A stretch of 64,000 bases of DNA from Denitratimonas tolerans (GTDB taxonomy: Bacteria; Pseudomonadota; Gammaproteobacteria; Xanthomonadales; Xanthomonadaceae): NCBI RefSeq assembly GCF_037203605.1, contig NZ_JBBDHC010000013.1, positions 51,192-115,191 on the forward strand, given 5' to 3'. The position numbers were made by a program, and so were the translations under genes. Below are positions 40,716-49,565 of this stretch, piece after piece (the stretch's first letter is position 1; each line of letters begins with the position of its first letter). The notes under the pieces were generated by a model that worked only from the letters and a program-made list of their open reading frames with translations, was not told the DNA's origin and searched no databases.

Positions 40716-41915
40716 TCAGTGCAGCAGCAGCGCCACCAGGCTCAGGAACAGGCCCATGCTGCTGATGTCGGTGGCGACCGACAGGAAGATGGCCGAGGCG
40801 GTGGCCGGATCGGCACCGAGGCGGCGCAGCACGATCGGGATGGCGCTGCCGGCGAGGCCGGCGAACATGCAGCTCACCGACAGCGCCACGAAGATGGTGC
40901 CGGCCAGCCACAGCGGCGATACCTGATCCTGCGAGCGCGCGACGAAGTAGAGCGCGGTGCCGGCCAGCACGCCGCTGATCGCCCCGTTCAGGAGGCCGAG
41001 CCAGGCTTCCTTGGCCAGCACCTTCCACGGCGGGGTTTCGCGCAGTTCGCCCAGCGTCATGCCGCGAATGGTGACCGCCAGCGCCTGCGCGCCGAGGTTG
41101 CTGCACTGGCCCGACATCACCGGCAGGAAGGCGGCAAGGATGACGAGTTGGTCGATGGTGGCCTCGAACATGCCGACCACGGTGGCCGCGCCGAAGGCGA
41201 TCAGCATGTTGAGCAGCAGCCAGGGGTTGCGGAAGCGGAAGCTGCGCTGCCAGGGCGTGGCCAGACGCTCCTCCTTTTCCACGCCGACCATGGCACCGGC
41301 CTGTGCGGAAATCTCGAAGGCCTGCTGCTCGAACAGCGCCTGCCCCTTGACCACGCCCAGCAGCCGGCCGGCCGCGTCGCAGACCGGGTAGATCGGGAAG
41401 TGGCGCTTGACCACGGCGCGCATCGCGTCCACGAATTTCTGTTCGGGATGCAGCGAGAACGGCTCGCGCAGCATGATGTCCGCAAGCGTGGCACCAGGGT
41501 CGGCGAACACCAGTTCGCGGAAGGCCACCACGCCCACGAGGCGGCCGTCGGCTTCGGTGACGAAGACGTAGACGACCATGCGCTGGCGCACGATCCCGCG
41601 CAGGGCTTCGATCACGCTGCCGGCGCTGGCACCGGGCGGGAACACCGCCGGCGGTTTTTCCATCAGCCGTCCAACGGTGCCTTCGGGATAGGTGTGGCCG
41701 ACCAGCCACAGCGGCTCGCGCCCGAACGGTACCGCACCCGCGATCCGTTCGCGCCGCGCCGGCTCGAACTCCTCCAGCACCTCGACCGCGTGGCCGATGT
41801 GCATGCGGCTGAGGACATCGGCGATCCGGGCATCGGGCACGGCCTTGAGCAGGTCCGCGCCGCTGCGCGGATCGAGTCGTGCGACCCTGGCTACCAGATT
41901 CTGGATGTCGTCCAT
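40716..41915 (-). CDS. mgtE: MgtE-type magnesium transporter
   Basis: A 399-residue magnesium transporter. A shortened N-terminal domain (1-110) is followed by a CBS pair (about 95-215; VFVTEADGRLVGVV and IYPVCDAAGRLLGVV) and the five-helix MgtE channel domain (about 240-399), with GQCSNLGAQALAVTIRG and GLAGSAIPIVLRRLGADPATAS. It is a little shorter than typical MgtE because the N-domain is reduced, which may weaken Mg2+-sensing gating. Its stop lies next to a group of palindromic repeats. Confidence 0.9.
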   Translation of the reverse strand: MDDIQNLVARVARLDPRSGADLLKAVPDARIADVLSRMHIGHAVEVLEEFEPARRERIAGAVPFGREPLWLVGHTYPEGTVGRLMEKPPAVFPPGASAGSVIEALRGIVRQRMVVYVFVTEADGRLVGVVAFRELVFADPGATLADIMLREPFSLHPEQKFVDAMRAVVKRHFPIYPVCDAAGRLLGVVKGQALFEQQAFEISAQAGAMVGVEKEERLATPWQRSFRFRNPWLLLNMLIAFGAATVVGMFEATIDQLVILAAFLPVMSGQCSNLGAQALAVTIRGMTLGELRETPPWKVLAKEAWLGLLNGAISGVLAGTALYFVARSQDQVSPLWLAGTIFVALSVSCMFAGLAGSAIPIVLRRLGADPATASAIFLSVATDISSMGLFLSLVALLLH

Positions 41916-41959
41916 CGCGGCCCCCGAGAATGACGCGGCAACTCTAGCCGATGCGGGCT

Positions 41960-43564
41960 TCAGCGGGTGCGCCGGCCCAGATCGCGCAGCACCTCGCGCG
42001 CTGCGTTGCGGCCGGGCAGGCCGGTGACGCCGCCGCCCGGATGGGTGCCCGAGCCGCACAGGTAAAGCCCGGCCAGTGCGCCGCGGTAGTTGCCCTGTCC
42101 CAGCAGCGGACGCGCGCTGAAGAGCTGGTCGGCACCCAGCGCGCCGTGGAAGATGTCGCCGCCGATCAGGCCGAACTCGCGTTCGAGATCCAGCGGCGAG
42201 AGCGCGCGGTAGCCCAGCACGCTGCGCGCGAAATTGGGCGCAACCCGATCCACGGTGTCGATCATGAGTTTCGCCACGGTGTCGCGGTGGGTATCCCAAC
42301 CGCCTTCGACCTCGGGACTGACGTGCTGGCAGAACAGGCTGGCGACGTGCCGGCCGGGCGGCGCGAGGCTGTCGTCCAGGGTGGAGGAAATCACCAGTTC
42401 CACGATCGGCTCGCGCGCCCAGCCGGGATTGTGCTCGCGCGATTTCGCATCGAAGTACGCGCGTTCCATGTAGGCCAGCGAAGGCGCGATCAGGATGCCG
42501 CTCTGGTGGTGCGGCGCGAGCGCGGTGCCGGGCGCGGCGGTGAAATCCGGCAGCTCCGACAGCGCCACGTTCATGCGGAAGGTGCCCGAACCGCAGCGGT
42601 AGCGCGCGATGCGCTCGCGCAGCTCGTCCGGCTGGGCCTCCTGCGGCACGAGGCGCTGATAGAGAAGCTTCGGGTTGACGTTGGAAATCACGCAGCGCGC
42701 GCCGAATTCGCGCCCGTCCTGCAGCACCGCGCCGGTGGCGCGTCCCGCCTGCACCCGCACCTGCGCCACCGGCGCATCGGTGTGGATCGCCACGCCGCGC
42801 GCGCGGCACTCGGCCGCCATCGCCTGGGTGATCGCACCCATTCCGCCAATCGCGTGGCCCCAGACGCCCTGCTTGCCGTTGACCTCGCCAAAGACGTGGT
42901 GCAAGAGCACGTACGCGCTGCCGGGCGTCCAGGGGCTGGCGAAGTTGCCGACCACCGAATCCCAGCCCAGCGCGGCCTTGAGCGGCTCGTAGTCGAACCA
43001 GTGGTCGAGCATCTCGCCGGCGGATTTGGTGAAAAGATCCAGCAGGTCGCGCCGTCCCCGCATGTCGAGCCGGCGCAGCTCGCGCGCCACCTTCCACGAG
43101 GCCAGCCAGTCGGCCAGCACGAAGCGGTCGCTGAGGTTGGGCGGGGTGCGCGCCATCAGTTCGCGCAGCACCGCCACCACGCGTTCGAGCATGGCATGGT
43201 ATTCGGTCAGACGCTGCGCATCGCGCGGCGCGACGCGCGCCAGCTGCGCCGCGCCTTCTTCGCCGCCGAGGCGGAATGCGCTGCCGTCGGGCAGCGGCAG
43301 GAAATTGGAATACGGGCGCTCGACCACGCGCAGGCCGTGCTGGTGAAGACGCAGGTCGGCGATCACCTGCGGATTGAGCAGGCTCACGGTGTAGCTGGCG
43401 GTGGAGTTGCGGAATCCCGGATGGAACTCCTCGGTGACCGCGGCCCCGCCCACGTCACCGCGCCCTTCCAGCACCCTGACCGACAGGCCGGCGGCGGCGA
43501 GGTAGGCCGCGCAGACCAGGCCGTTGTGGCCGCCGCCGATGATGAGGGCGTCGCTGGTGTCCAT
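41960..43564 (-). CDS. Phytoene-desaturase-like FAD oxidoreductase (PYROXD2-type)
   Basis: A 534-residue flavoprotein of the amine oxidase/phytoene dehydrogenase group. The N-terminal FAD motif is ALIIGGGHNGLVCAAYLA followed by VLEGRGDVGGAAVTEE; the C-terminal flavin motif is LYLCGSGTHPGGGVTGLPG. The pattern fits PYROXD2-like proteins, whose bacterial substrates are unknown, more than carotenoid desaturases; no crt genes are nearby. It is divergent from a membrane-channel-like gene with 133 bases between. Confidence 0.88.
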   Translation of the reverse strand: MDTSDALIIGGGHNGLVCAAYLAAAGLSVRVLEGRGDVGGAAVTEEFHPGFRNSTASYTVSLLNPQVIADLRLHQHGLRVVERPYSNFLPLPDGSAFRLGGEEGAAQLARVAPRDAQRLTEYHAMLERVVAVLRELMARTPPNLSDRFVLADWLASWKVARELRRLDMRGRRDLLDLFTKSAGEMLDHWFDYEPLKAALGWDSVVGNFASPWTPGSAYVLLHHVFGEVNGKQGVWGHAIGGMGAITQAMAAECRARGVAIHTDAPVAQVRVQAGRATGAVLQDGREFGARCVISNVNPKLLYQRLVPQEAQPDELRERIARYRCGSGTFRMNVALSELPDFTAAPGTALAPHHQSGILIAPSLAYMERAYFDAKSREHNPGWAREPIVELVISSTLDDSLAPPGRHVASLFCQHVSPEVEGGWDTHRDTVAKLMIDTVDRVAPNFARSVLGYRALSPLDLEREFGLIGGDIFHGALGADQLFSARPLLGQGNYRGALAGLYLCGSGTHPGGGVTGLPGRNAAREVLRDLGRRTR

Positions 43565-43697
43565 CGCGCAGGTTCCCGTGGAAAAGACCGCGATTATCCG
43601 CGCCCGCCGCGCTCGCGTCTTGCCCCTGGTCGAACCGGGCTGCGAAATCAGCCGGGCGCGGATACGATGCGCGAGGCCGACGACACGCCGAGGAACG

Positions 43698-44294
43698 ATG
43701 CCCTTCACATTGCCCGCATGGATGCAGGACTGGTCGGCCCTCGGGCCGCCGGCCCTGAAGATCGTCCTGATTTTGGCGATCACGCAGCTATTGCGCTGGG
43801 TGTCGCGCCGGCTGATCGCGCGCACCGCGCTGCCGCCCAACGTGCGCATCGCGGTTCGACGGCTCACCAGCTTCGTCGTTTTCTCCGCGGCCAGCCTCAT
43901 GATCCTGGACGTGGCCGGGGTCTCGGCCACGGTGCTGTGGACCGCCTTCACCAGTTTCGCGGCGGTGGGTGCGGTGGCGTTCTTCGCGGCCTGGAGCGTG
44001 CTGTCCAACATCTTCTGCTCGTTCCTGATCCTGACCACGCGCGCGTTTCGCGTGGGCGATCTGGTAGAGCTGCTGGAAAATGGCGAGAAGCCCGGCCTGC
44101 GTGGGCGCGTGCTCGACGTGAACCTGATCTACACCACCCTGCAGGAAACCGACGGACAAGCCGCAGGTACGGTGCTGCAGATTCCCAACAGCCTGTTTTT
44201 CCAGCGCACCCTGCGGCGCTGGCGCGGCGCGATGCCGCCGCTGCCGGCGGAGTTGCCCGGACGGGCGGAGCCGGCGGGCGACAAGGCGGCCTGA
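43698..44294 (+). CDS. Small MscS-like mechanosensitive channel protein
   Basis: A 198-residue membrane protein with three hydrophobic segments (about 18-35, 55-75 and 78-105) and an MscS beta-domain at 110-175 (FRVGDLVELL, IYTTLQETDG, VLQIPNSLFFQ). It is shorter than E. coli MscS (286 residues), with the C-terminal cage domain missing. It starts a gene run with phospholipid enzymes, only 20 bases before the next gene, which suggests a membrane-homeostasis role, for example tension release while lipid composition changes. Confidence 0.82.
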   Translation: MPFTLPAWMQDWSALGPPALKIVLILAITQLLRWVSRRLIARTALPPNVRIAVRRLTSFVVFSAASLMILDVAGVSATVLWTAFTSFAAVGAVAFFAAWSVLSNIFCSFLILTTRAFRVGDLVELLENGEKPGLRGRVLDVNLIYTTLQETDGQAAGTVLQIPNSLFFQRTLRRWRGAMPPLPAELPGRAEPAGDKAA

Positions 44295-44314
44295 TCCTTC
44301 AGGAACCTCTGCCC

Positions 44315-44938
44315 ATGTCCGAAGCCGACCGCCGTCCCCTGACCACCCGCAGCGCGCGCTGGGCCACCGCGCTGGCGCGCGCGCTCTCGCGCACGCCGAT
44401 CACGCCCAACCAGATTTCCGTGCTCGGCATCGGTTTCGCCCTTGCCGGCGCGGCGCTGCTGTTCTACTGGCCGATGCCGTGGGGCTTCGTCGGCGCGGCC
44501 GCCTGCGTGCAGCTACGCCTGCTGTGCAACATGCTCGACGGCATGGTGGCGATCGAGGGCGGCAGGCAATCGCCGGTGGGGACCCTCTACAACGAGCTTC
44601 CCGACCGGATCGAGGACGCGCTGCTCCTGGTCGCGCTCGGACACGCCGCCGGATACGACGCGCTCGGCTGGCTGATGGCCCTGCTGGCCGCGCTCACCGC
44701 GTATATCCGCGTGACCGGCGGCAGCCTCGGCTTTCCCCAGGACTTCCGCGGCCCGCAGGCCAAGCCGCACCGCATGGCGGTGATGACCGCCGCGCTCGTG
44801 ATCGGCGCGGCCGAGCTGCACTGGCGTGGCAGCAGCCACGCGCTGCTCGCAGGCGGCCTCGTGATCGCCTTCGGCAGCGCGCTGACCTGCGTGCTGCGGA
44901 CCCGCGCCATCGCCGCACAGCTGCGGGCGCGCGGCTGA
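44315..44938 (+). CDS. CDP-alcohol phosphatidyltransferase family protein
   Basis: A 207-residue integral membrane enzyme of the CDP-alcohol phosphatidyltransferase family, which joins an alcohol to a phosphatidyl group from CDP-diacylglycerol. The usual D-x2-DG-x2-AR-x8-G-x3-D-x3-D motif appears as NMLDGMVAIEGGRQSPVGTLYN then ELPDR, with Asn for the first Asp and a non-Asp residue at the third position. Such divergence is typical of the YnbA-like subgroup. The next two genes (acyltransferase and CdsA-like) supply related chemistry. Stop and start overlap as TGATG. Confidence 0.85.
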   Translation: MSEADRRPLTTRSARWATALARALSRTPITPNQISVLGIGFALAGAALLFYWPMPWGFVGAAACVQLRLLCNMLDGMVAIEGGRQSPVGTLYNELPDRIEDALLLVALGHAAGYDALGWLMALLAALTAYIRVTGGSLGFPQDFRGPQAKPHRMAVMTAALVIGAAELHWRGSSHALLAGGLVIAFGSALTCVLRTRAIAAQLRARG

Positions 44939-45531
44939 TGCTGGCGCGCCTGCTGGTGTTCCTGGCGCGGCTGCTGTTCGGTGCCTATCCGCGCTGGATC
45001 GGAACCCGGCCCGAGCCGCGCCAGCGCATCTATTTCGCCAACCACGGCAGCCACCTGGATACCGTGACGCTGTGGGCCGCGCTGCCGCCCGAACCGCGCC
45101 GACGCACCCGTCCGGTGGCGGCGAAGGACTACTGGGGCGGCGGCCTGCGCGCGGTGATCGCCCATCGCGCGCTCAACGCGGTGCTGATCGAGCGCCAGCG
45201 CAAAAATCCCGAGGATGACCCGCTCGCGCCGCTGCACGACGCGCTGGCGCAGGGCGATTCGCTGATCCTGTTTCCCGAGGGCACCCGCACCCCGGATGAA
45301 ACTCCGGGCCGCTTCAAGTCCGGTCTCTACCACCTTGCGCTCGCGCATCCGGAGGTGGAGCCGGTGGCGGTCTACCTCGACAACGCCCGCCGCAGCCTGC
45401 CCAAGGGCAGCCTGCTGCCGGTGCCGCTGATCTGCACGGCACGATTCGGGCCGGTGGTGCGACCGGAGGCCGGGGAGTCGAAGGATGACTACCTGCTGCG
45501 GGCGCGGGCGGCAGTGATGGAGCTGGCATGA
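44938..45531 (+). CDS. PlsC-type lysophospholipid acyltransferase
   Basis: A 197-residue membrane acyltransferase of the PlsC family. The catalytic NHxSxxD box is FANHGSHLDTVTL near residue 33, and the second motif is LFPEGTRTPDETPGRFKSG, followed by VEPVAVYLDN. It probably makes phosphatidic acid or a related lipid by acylating a lysolipid. It lies between a CDP-alcohol phosphatidyltransferase and a CdsA-like gene, overlapping both starts, so the three products should act in one lipid pathway. Confidence 0.9.
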   Translation: MLARLLVFLARLLFGAYPRWIGTRPEPRQRIYFANHGSHLDTVTLWAALPPEPRRRTRPVAAKDYWGGGLRAVIAHRALNAVLIERQRKNPEDDPLAPLHDALAQGDSLILFPEGTRTPDETPGRFKSGLYHLALAHPEVEPVAVYLDNARRSLPKGSLLPVPLICTARFGPVVRPEAGESKDDYLLRARAAVMELA

Positions 45532-46496
45532 ACGATTCGATGATGCGGGGAATCCAGGTGCTACTGCAGCGCGCGCCGGTCGAGTTCTGGCAGGTGATGG
45601 GTGGAATCCTCGTGCTGCTGGTGGTCGCCAGCGCGATCGCCGCCGTGCTCAAACGGCGCAGGCCCGGCGCGACGGTGGACAATCTCGTGGCGCGGATCAA
45701 CGCCTGGTGGGTGATGGTGGCGGTGCTGGGCGCGTGCTTCCTGCTCGGCAAGGTGGCCACCCTGGTGCTGTTTGCCATCGCCTCGTTCCTGGCGCTGCGC
45801 GAGTTCGTCACGCTTACGCCGACGCGGCGCGGCGACCACCTGGTGCTGGTGCTGTGCTTCTACGTCGGCATTCCGCTGCAGTATTTCCTGATCGGGATCG
45901 ACTGGTACGGCCTGTTCGTGATGTGCATTCCGGTGTACGGCTTCCTGCTGCTGCCGGCGGTGTCGGCGCTGGCCGGCGACACCGAGGACTTCCTCGCGCG
46001 CAACACGAAAATCCAGTGGGGACTGATGCTGACGGTGTACTGCATCAGCTACGCGCCGGCGCTGCTGCTGCTCGACATTCCCGGCTACGAGAACGGCAAC
46101 CTGCTGCTGCTCCTCTACCTCCTGCTGGTGGTGCAGCTTTCCGATGTCCTGCAGTACGTGTTCGGCAAGCTGTTCGGGCGGCACAGGCTGGCACCGGAGG
46201 TGAGTCCGTCGAAAACCGTCGAAGGACTGGTCGGCGGCGGCCTGTCGGCAGCCGGCGTGGGTGCCGCGCTGTGGTGGATCACCCCGTTCACGCCGCTGCA
46301 GTCGGGCCTGATGTCGCTGCTGATCGTGGCCTGCGGTTTCCTCGGCGGGCTGGCGCTCTCGGCGGTCAAGCGCAGCCTCGGTGCCAAGGACTGGGGCCGG
46401 ATGATCGAAGGCCACGGCGGCATGCTCGACCGGCTGGATTCAGTGAGTTTCGCCGCGCCGATCTTCTTCCACGTGGTGCGGTACGTGTTCGCGTGA
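45528..46496 (+). CDS. CdsA-like phosphatidate cytidylyltransferase
   Basis: A 322-residue protein with about eight transmembrane helices, resembling phosphatidate cytidylyltransferase, which makes CDP-diacylglycerol. The conserved C-terminal signature is present in VSPSKTVEGLVGG and AVKRSLGAKDWGRMIEGHGGMLDRLDS. The gene overlaps the preceding acyltransferase (ATGA). In E. coli the ynbA-ynbB pair has the same two enzyme types, so a dedicated side pathway for an unusual phospholipid is plausible. It is longer than E. coli CdsA at its N-terminus. Confidence 0.9.
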   Translation: MNDSMMRGIQVLLQRAPVEFWQVMGGILVLLVVASAIAAVLKRRRPGATVDNLVARINAWWVMVAVLGACFLLGKVATLVLFAIASFLALREFVTLTPTRRGDHLVLVLCFYVGIPLQYFLIGIDWYGLFVMCIPVYGFLLLPAVSALAGDTEDFLARNTKIQWGLMLTVYCISYAPALLLLDIPGYENGNLLLLLYLLLVVQLSDVLQYVFGKLFGRHRLAPEVSPSKTVEGLVGGGLSAAGVGAALWWITPFTPLQSGLMSLLIVACGFLGGLALSAVKRSLGAKDWGRMIEGHGGMLDRLDSVSFAAPIFFHVVRYVFA

Positions 46497-46524
46497 GTGA
46501 ACCGCGCCGGTCGGGCGGGATCGC

Positions 46525-47391
46525 TCAGCGCCGCATCCGCGCCAGGATGCCATCCAATTCGTCGTGGCTGTGGTAGCTGATGACAAGCTTGCCGCGCCCG
46601 CCGCGGCCCGATTGCAGGCTGACCTTTGCGCCGAAGGATTCGGACAGCTCGCGCTCCAGTGCGGCGACGTTGGCGTCGGGCCGCTGGGTGGCGGGCTTCG
46701 CGGGCGCGGGAACGCCTTTTTGCAGCGCCTGCACGCGGCGCTCGGTTTCGCGCACCGACCAGCCTTCGGCCGCGGCCTGCTGCGCCAGCGCCAGCGCCTG
46801 CGGCGGCGGCAGGGTGAGCAGGGCGCGCGCGTGGCCCATTTCCAGCGCGCGGCGCTCGACCATGGCGCGGATGGCTTCAGGCAGTTCCAGCAGGCGCAAG
46901 AGATTGCTGACCGAGGCGCGCGAGCGGCCCACGGCTTCGGCGGCCTGCTGGTGGGTGAGGCTGAACTCGTCGATCAGGCGCTGCAGCGCGAGGGCTTCCT
47001 CCAGCGGATTGAGGTCCTCGCGCTGGATGTTCTCGATCAGCGCCATCGCCAGCGCGGTGTTGTCCTCGATCTCGCGGATCACCACCGGCACATCGCGCAG
47101 CGTGGCAAGCTGGGCCGCGCGCCAGCGGCGCTCGCCGGCGATGATCTCGTAGCGCCCGGCACCGATGCCGCGCACGATGATCGGCTGGATCAGGCCCTGG
47201 GCGCGGATCGACTCGGCCAGCTCCTCCAGCCGCTCCGGGTCCATGTGGCTGCGCGGCTGGTACTTGCCAGGCTGCAGCTTCTCGATGGGCAAGGTGGTCA
47301 TCCGCTCGCCCGCCGCCGGCGCATCGGCCGCTACGGTCTCGCGGATCAGGCTGGACAGGCCGCGCCCGAGCGCAGGTTTCTTTGTTGCCAT
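46525..47391 (-). CDS. parB: Chromosome-partitioning protein ParB
   Basis: A 288-residue ParB/Spo0J protein that loads on parS sites and acts with ParA to segregate the origin region. It opens KKPALGRGLSSLI, has IQPGKYQPRSHMD and LAESIRAQGLIQPIIVR (CTPase domain with GERRWRAAQLA), the HTH LTHQQAAEAVGRSRASVSNLLRLLELP, and a C-terminal dimer domain ending ISYHSHDELDGILARM. The ATG overlaps the parA stop by one base. No close match to a parS site is seen in the window. Confidence 0.96.
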   Translation of the reverse strand: MATKKPALGRGLSSLIRETVAADAPAAGERMTTLPIEKLQPGKYQPRSHMDPERLEELAESIRAQGLIQPIIVRGIGAGRYEIIAGERRWRAAQLATLRDVPVVIREIEDNTALAMALIENIQREDLNPLEEALALQRLIDEFSLTHQQAAEAVGRSRASVSNLLRLLELPEAIRAMVERRALEMGHARALLTLPPPQALALAQQAAAEGWSVRETERRVQALQKGVPAPAKPATQRPDANVAALERELSESFGAKVSLQSGRGGRGKLVISYHSHDELDGILARMRR

Positions 47392-48179
47392 CAGTGTGCC
47401 TCCGGGCGATGGGTGTGCTGGCGCTCGCGCCCGATGATCTCGCCGGCCAGGCCAAGGTAGGCGACGCCGCCGCGCGAGCCGCGGTCGTACTCGACGATGC
47501 TCTGGCCGTGGCTGGGGGCTTCGGCCAGGCGCACGTTGCGCGGAATCACGGTGCGGTAGAGCTTGTCGCCGAAGTGGCGCTGCAGTTCGGCCGACACCGC
47601 GCTGGTCAGGCCGGTACGCACGTCGTACATGGTGCGCACGATGCCTTCGATTTCCAGTGTGGGATTCAGGCGGCGGCGCACCGCCTCCATGGTGTCGGTG
47701 AGCGCGGCGATGCCTTCCAGCGCGAAGTATTCGCACTGCATCGGCACCAGCACGCTGTCGGCGGCGGCAAGCGCGTTGAGCGTGAGCAGGCTCAGCGACG
47801 GCGGGCAGTCGATGATGACGTACTGGTAGCCGCGTGCCACCGGCTCCAGCGCGAGCTTCAGGCGACGCTCGCGCTCGGGCAGGTCCATGAGCTGCAGCTC
47901 GGCCGCGATGAGGTCGGTGTTGCTGGGCAGCAGGTCGTACTTTCCGGCGGTGGGGCGGATTGCGGCCTGTGCGTCGGCTTCGCCCAGCAGCACCTCGCAG
48001 CCGGAGGGGTGCGCCTCGCGCTTGTCCACGCCCGAGGCCATCGTGGCGTTGCCCTGCGGGTCCATGTCGACCAGCAGCACGCGCCGGCCGGTTTCGGCCA
48101 GCGCCGCCGACAGGTTGACGGCGGTGGTGGTCTTGCCGACTCCGCCCTTCTGGTTGACCACTGCAATGATGCGCGACAT
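47391..48179 (-). CDS. parA: Chromosome-partitioning ATPase ParA
   Basis: A 262-residue ParA/Soj ATPase. The deviant Walker A motif is KGGVGKTT (11-18), Walker B-type VIIDCPPSLSLLTLNAL, and the ParA-type LLVDMDPQGNATMASGV follow. It forms the rsmG-parA-parB cluster commonly found near the replication origin. It is immediately upstream of parB and nine bases downstream of rsmG, so the three form an operon. Confidence 0.97.
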   Translation of the reverse strand: MSRIIAVVNQKGGVGKTTTAVNLSAALAETGRRVLLVDMDPQGNATMASGVDKREAHPSGCEVLLGEADAQAAIRPTAGKYDLLPSNTDLIAAELQLMDLPERERRLKLALEPVARGYQYVIIDCPPSLSLLTLNALAAADSVLVPMQCEYFALEGIAALTDTMEAVRRRLNPTLEIEGIVRTMYDVRTGLTSAVSAELQRHFGDKLYRTVIPRNVRLAEAPSHGQSIVEYDRGSRGGVAYLGLAGEIIGRERQHTHRPEAH

Positions 48180-48188
48180 GGAGGCGTT

Positions 48189-48821
48189 CTATCCGGTTTT
48201 TTCGACAATGATCAGGTGCCGCTCGGCATCAAGCCCCGGCACATGGAGTGGATGGGTGGCCAGATGGCGGTAGCCGTCCGGCAGCGCGGCGATTTCCCCG
48301 GTCGGAACCCGGCCCTTCATCGCCAGCAGCCGTCCGCCCGGCCGCAGCAGGTGTCCGCCGAGCGTCAGGATACCGTCAAGCGGGGCCAGGGCGCGCGCGA
48401 TGAGCTGGTCGTGCTGGCCCGATTCGGGCACGTCTTCGGCGCGGCAGGCGTGCACCGACACGTTGGCAAGCCCGAGCTGGCGCACCGCTTCGCGCAGGAA
48501 ACGGGCCTTCTTGCCGGCCGTTTCGGCCAGACTCACGCGCAGGTGCGGGTCGTTGATCGCCAGCGGAATGCCCGGCAGGCCGGCACCGGTGCCGATGTCG
48601 GCCACGCGCCCGGCGACGAAAGGCGCAATGCTGAGCGAATCGAGCAGGTGCCTGGACACCATCTCGGCCGGATCGCGGATCGCGGTGAGGTTGTAGGCGC
48701 GGTTCCACTGCGCCAGCAGCCCGAGATAAGCAAGCAGGCGCTCGGCCAGTCCGGGCTGTGACAGACCCATCGCCGCGAGGCCGGATTCGAGCGTGGGCTG
48801 GAGGTGGGACAGCGGATTCAC
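48189..48821 (-). CDS. rsmG: 16S rRNA (guanine-527-N7)-methyltransferase
   Basis: A 210-residue RsmG (GidB) protein that makes m7G527 in 16S rRNA. Family motifs are LAQWNRAYNLTAIRDPAEM, HLLDSLSI, the SAM loop VADIGTGAGLPGIPLAI and KKARFLREAVRQL. The GTG at 48821 fits the length of the family; an in-frame GTG at 48866 would add 15 residues, and neither has a good ribosome site. It heads the rsmG-parA-parB run. Confidence 0.93.
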   Translation of the reverse strand: MNPLSHLQPTLESGLAAMGLSQPGLAERLLAYLGLLAQWNRAYNLTAIRDPAEMVSRHLLDSLSIAPFVAGRVADIGTGAGLPGIPLAINDPHLRVSLAETAGKKARFLREAVRQLGLANVSVHACRAEDVPESGQHDQLIARALAPLDGILTLGGHLLRPGGRLLAMKGRVPTGEIAALPDGYRHLATHPLHVPGLDAERHLIIVEKTG

Positions 48822-48923
48822 GGCAATCTGCGGAAGGCAGGGCGGGGCAGTATCCTCAGCCGGCACCGCGCTGACAATCGCCGGGAACGGAACCTGCCGG
48901 CGCGATGCCGGCGCGGGGAGCGG

Positions 48924-49376
48924 TCAGGCGGTCGCGTCCTGCCGCAGGTTGCAGCGGGTCACGCGCAGGCCCAAGGCCGCCAGTCCGTCGTTGAGTTCGC
49001 GCTTGAGTCGCGCCGCGATCGCCTCGGTACTGCCGTCCCCGTCGCTTGCGGCCAGGGACGAAAGCGCCTCGCGGGCGCGCTGCGCCACCAGCGAATCGAC
49101 GTCGTCGAGGGCATTGCCCGCGCGCTGGGGTTCGAGAATCTGGTAGTAGACCGCGGCGCGCGCTGCGGCTTCCCCATGCACGGGAACTTCGACCTGATGG
49201 CCGACCAGCCGCACGCGGTGCGCCACGCGATCCAGCACCGGCACCGTGAACCGCAGGCCCGGGGTGAGGGTGCGGGTGTAGCGGCCAAAGCGATGCACGG
49301 TCAGCGCGGTGTCTTCCGGGACGTAACGCAGTCCGGTAAAGGCGAGCAGCAGCGGCAGGAGCAGAAGGAGTTCCAT
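48924..49376 (-). CDS. Mini SPFH/stomatin-like protein
   Basis: A 150-residue protein with one N-terminal transmembrane helix (MELLLLLPLLLAFTGL) followed by a shortened Band-7/SPFH domain. The diagnostic part is VPEDTALTVHRFGRYTRTLTPGLRF, then VLDRVAHRVRLVGHQVEVPVH and a YQILEP segment. Full-length stomatins are about twice as long; the C-terminal coiled-coil region is missing here and the protein ends soon after GLRVTRCNLRQ. It lies in its own unit, divergent from the Bax-inhibitor-like gene. A small membrane scaffold role is inference. Confidence 0.7.
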   Translation of the reverse strand: MELLLLLPLLLAFTGLRYVPEDTALTVHRFGRYTRTLTPGLRFTVPVLDRVAHRVRLVGHQVEVPVHGEAAARAAVYYQILEPQRAGNALDDVDSLVAQRAREALSSLAASDGDGSTEAIAARLKRELNDGLAALGLRVTRCNLRQDATA

Positions 49377-49565
49377 GGCAAGAAGTGTGATCAGTTTCTC
49401 ATTTCTTTCAGATGGTTGGCGAATCTTGCTGGATCGGAATCTAGCACTATTTACAAAAGTTTTCGGACGCACCAACTATTCTCGCCGCCGCGGTTTAACT
49501 TGCGGTTAACAAAACCGTCGGGTGGGGCATCTATCGTCACGCCGTTCATCCCCCGGAGTACTTCC

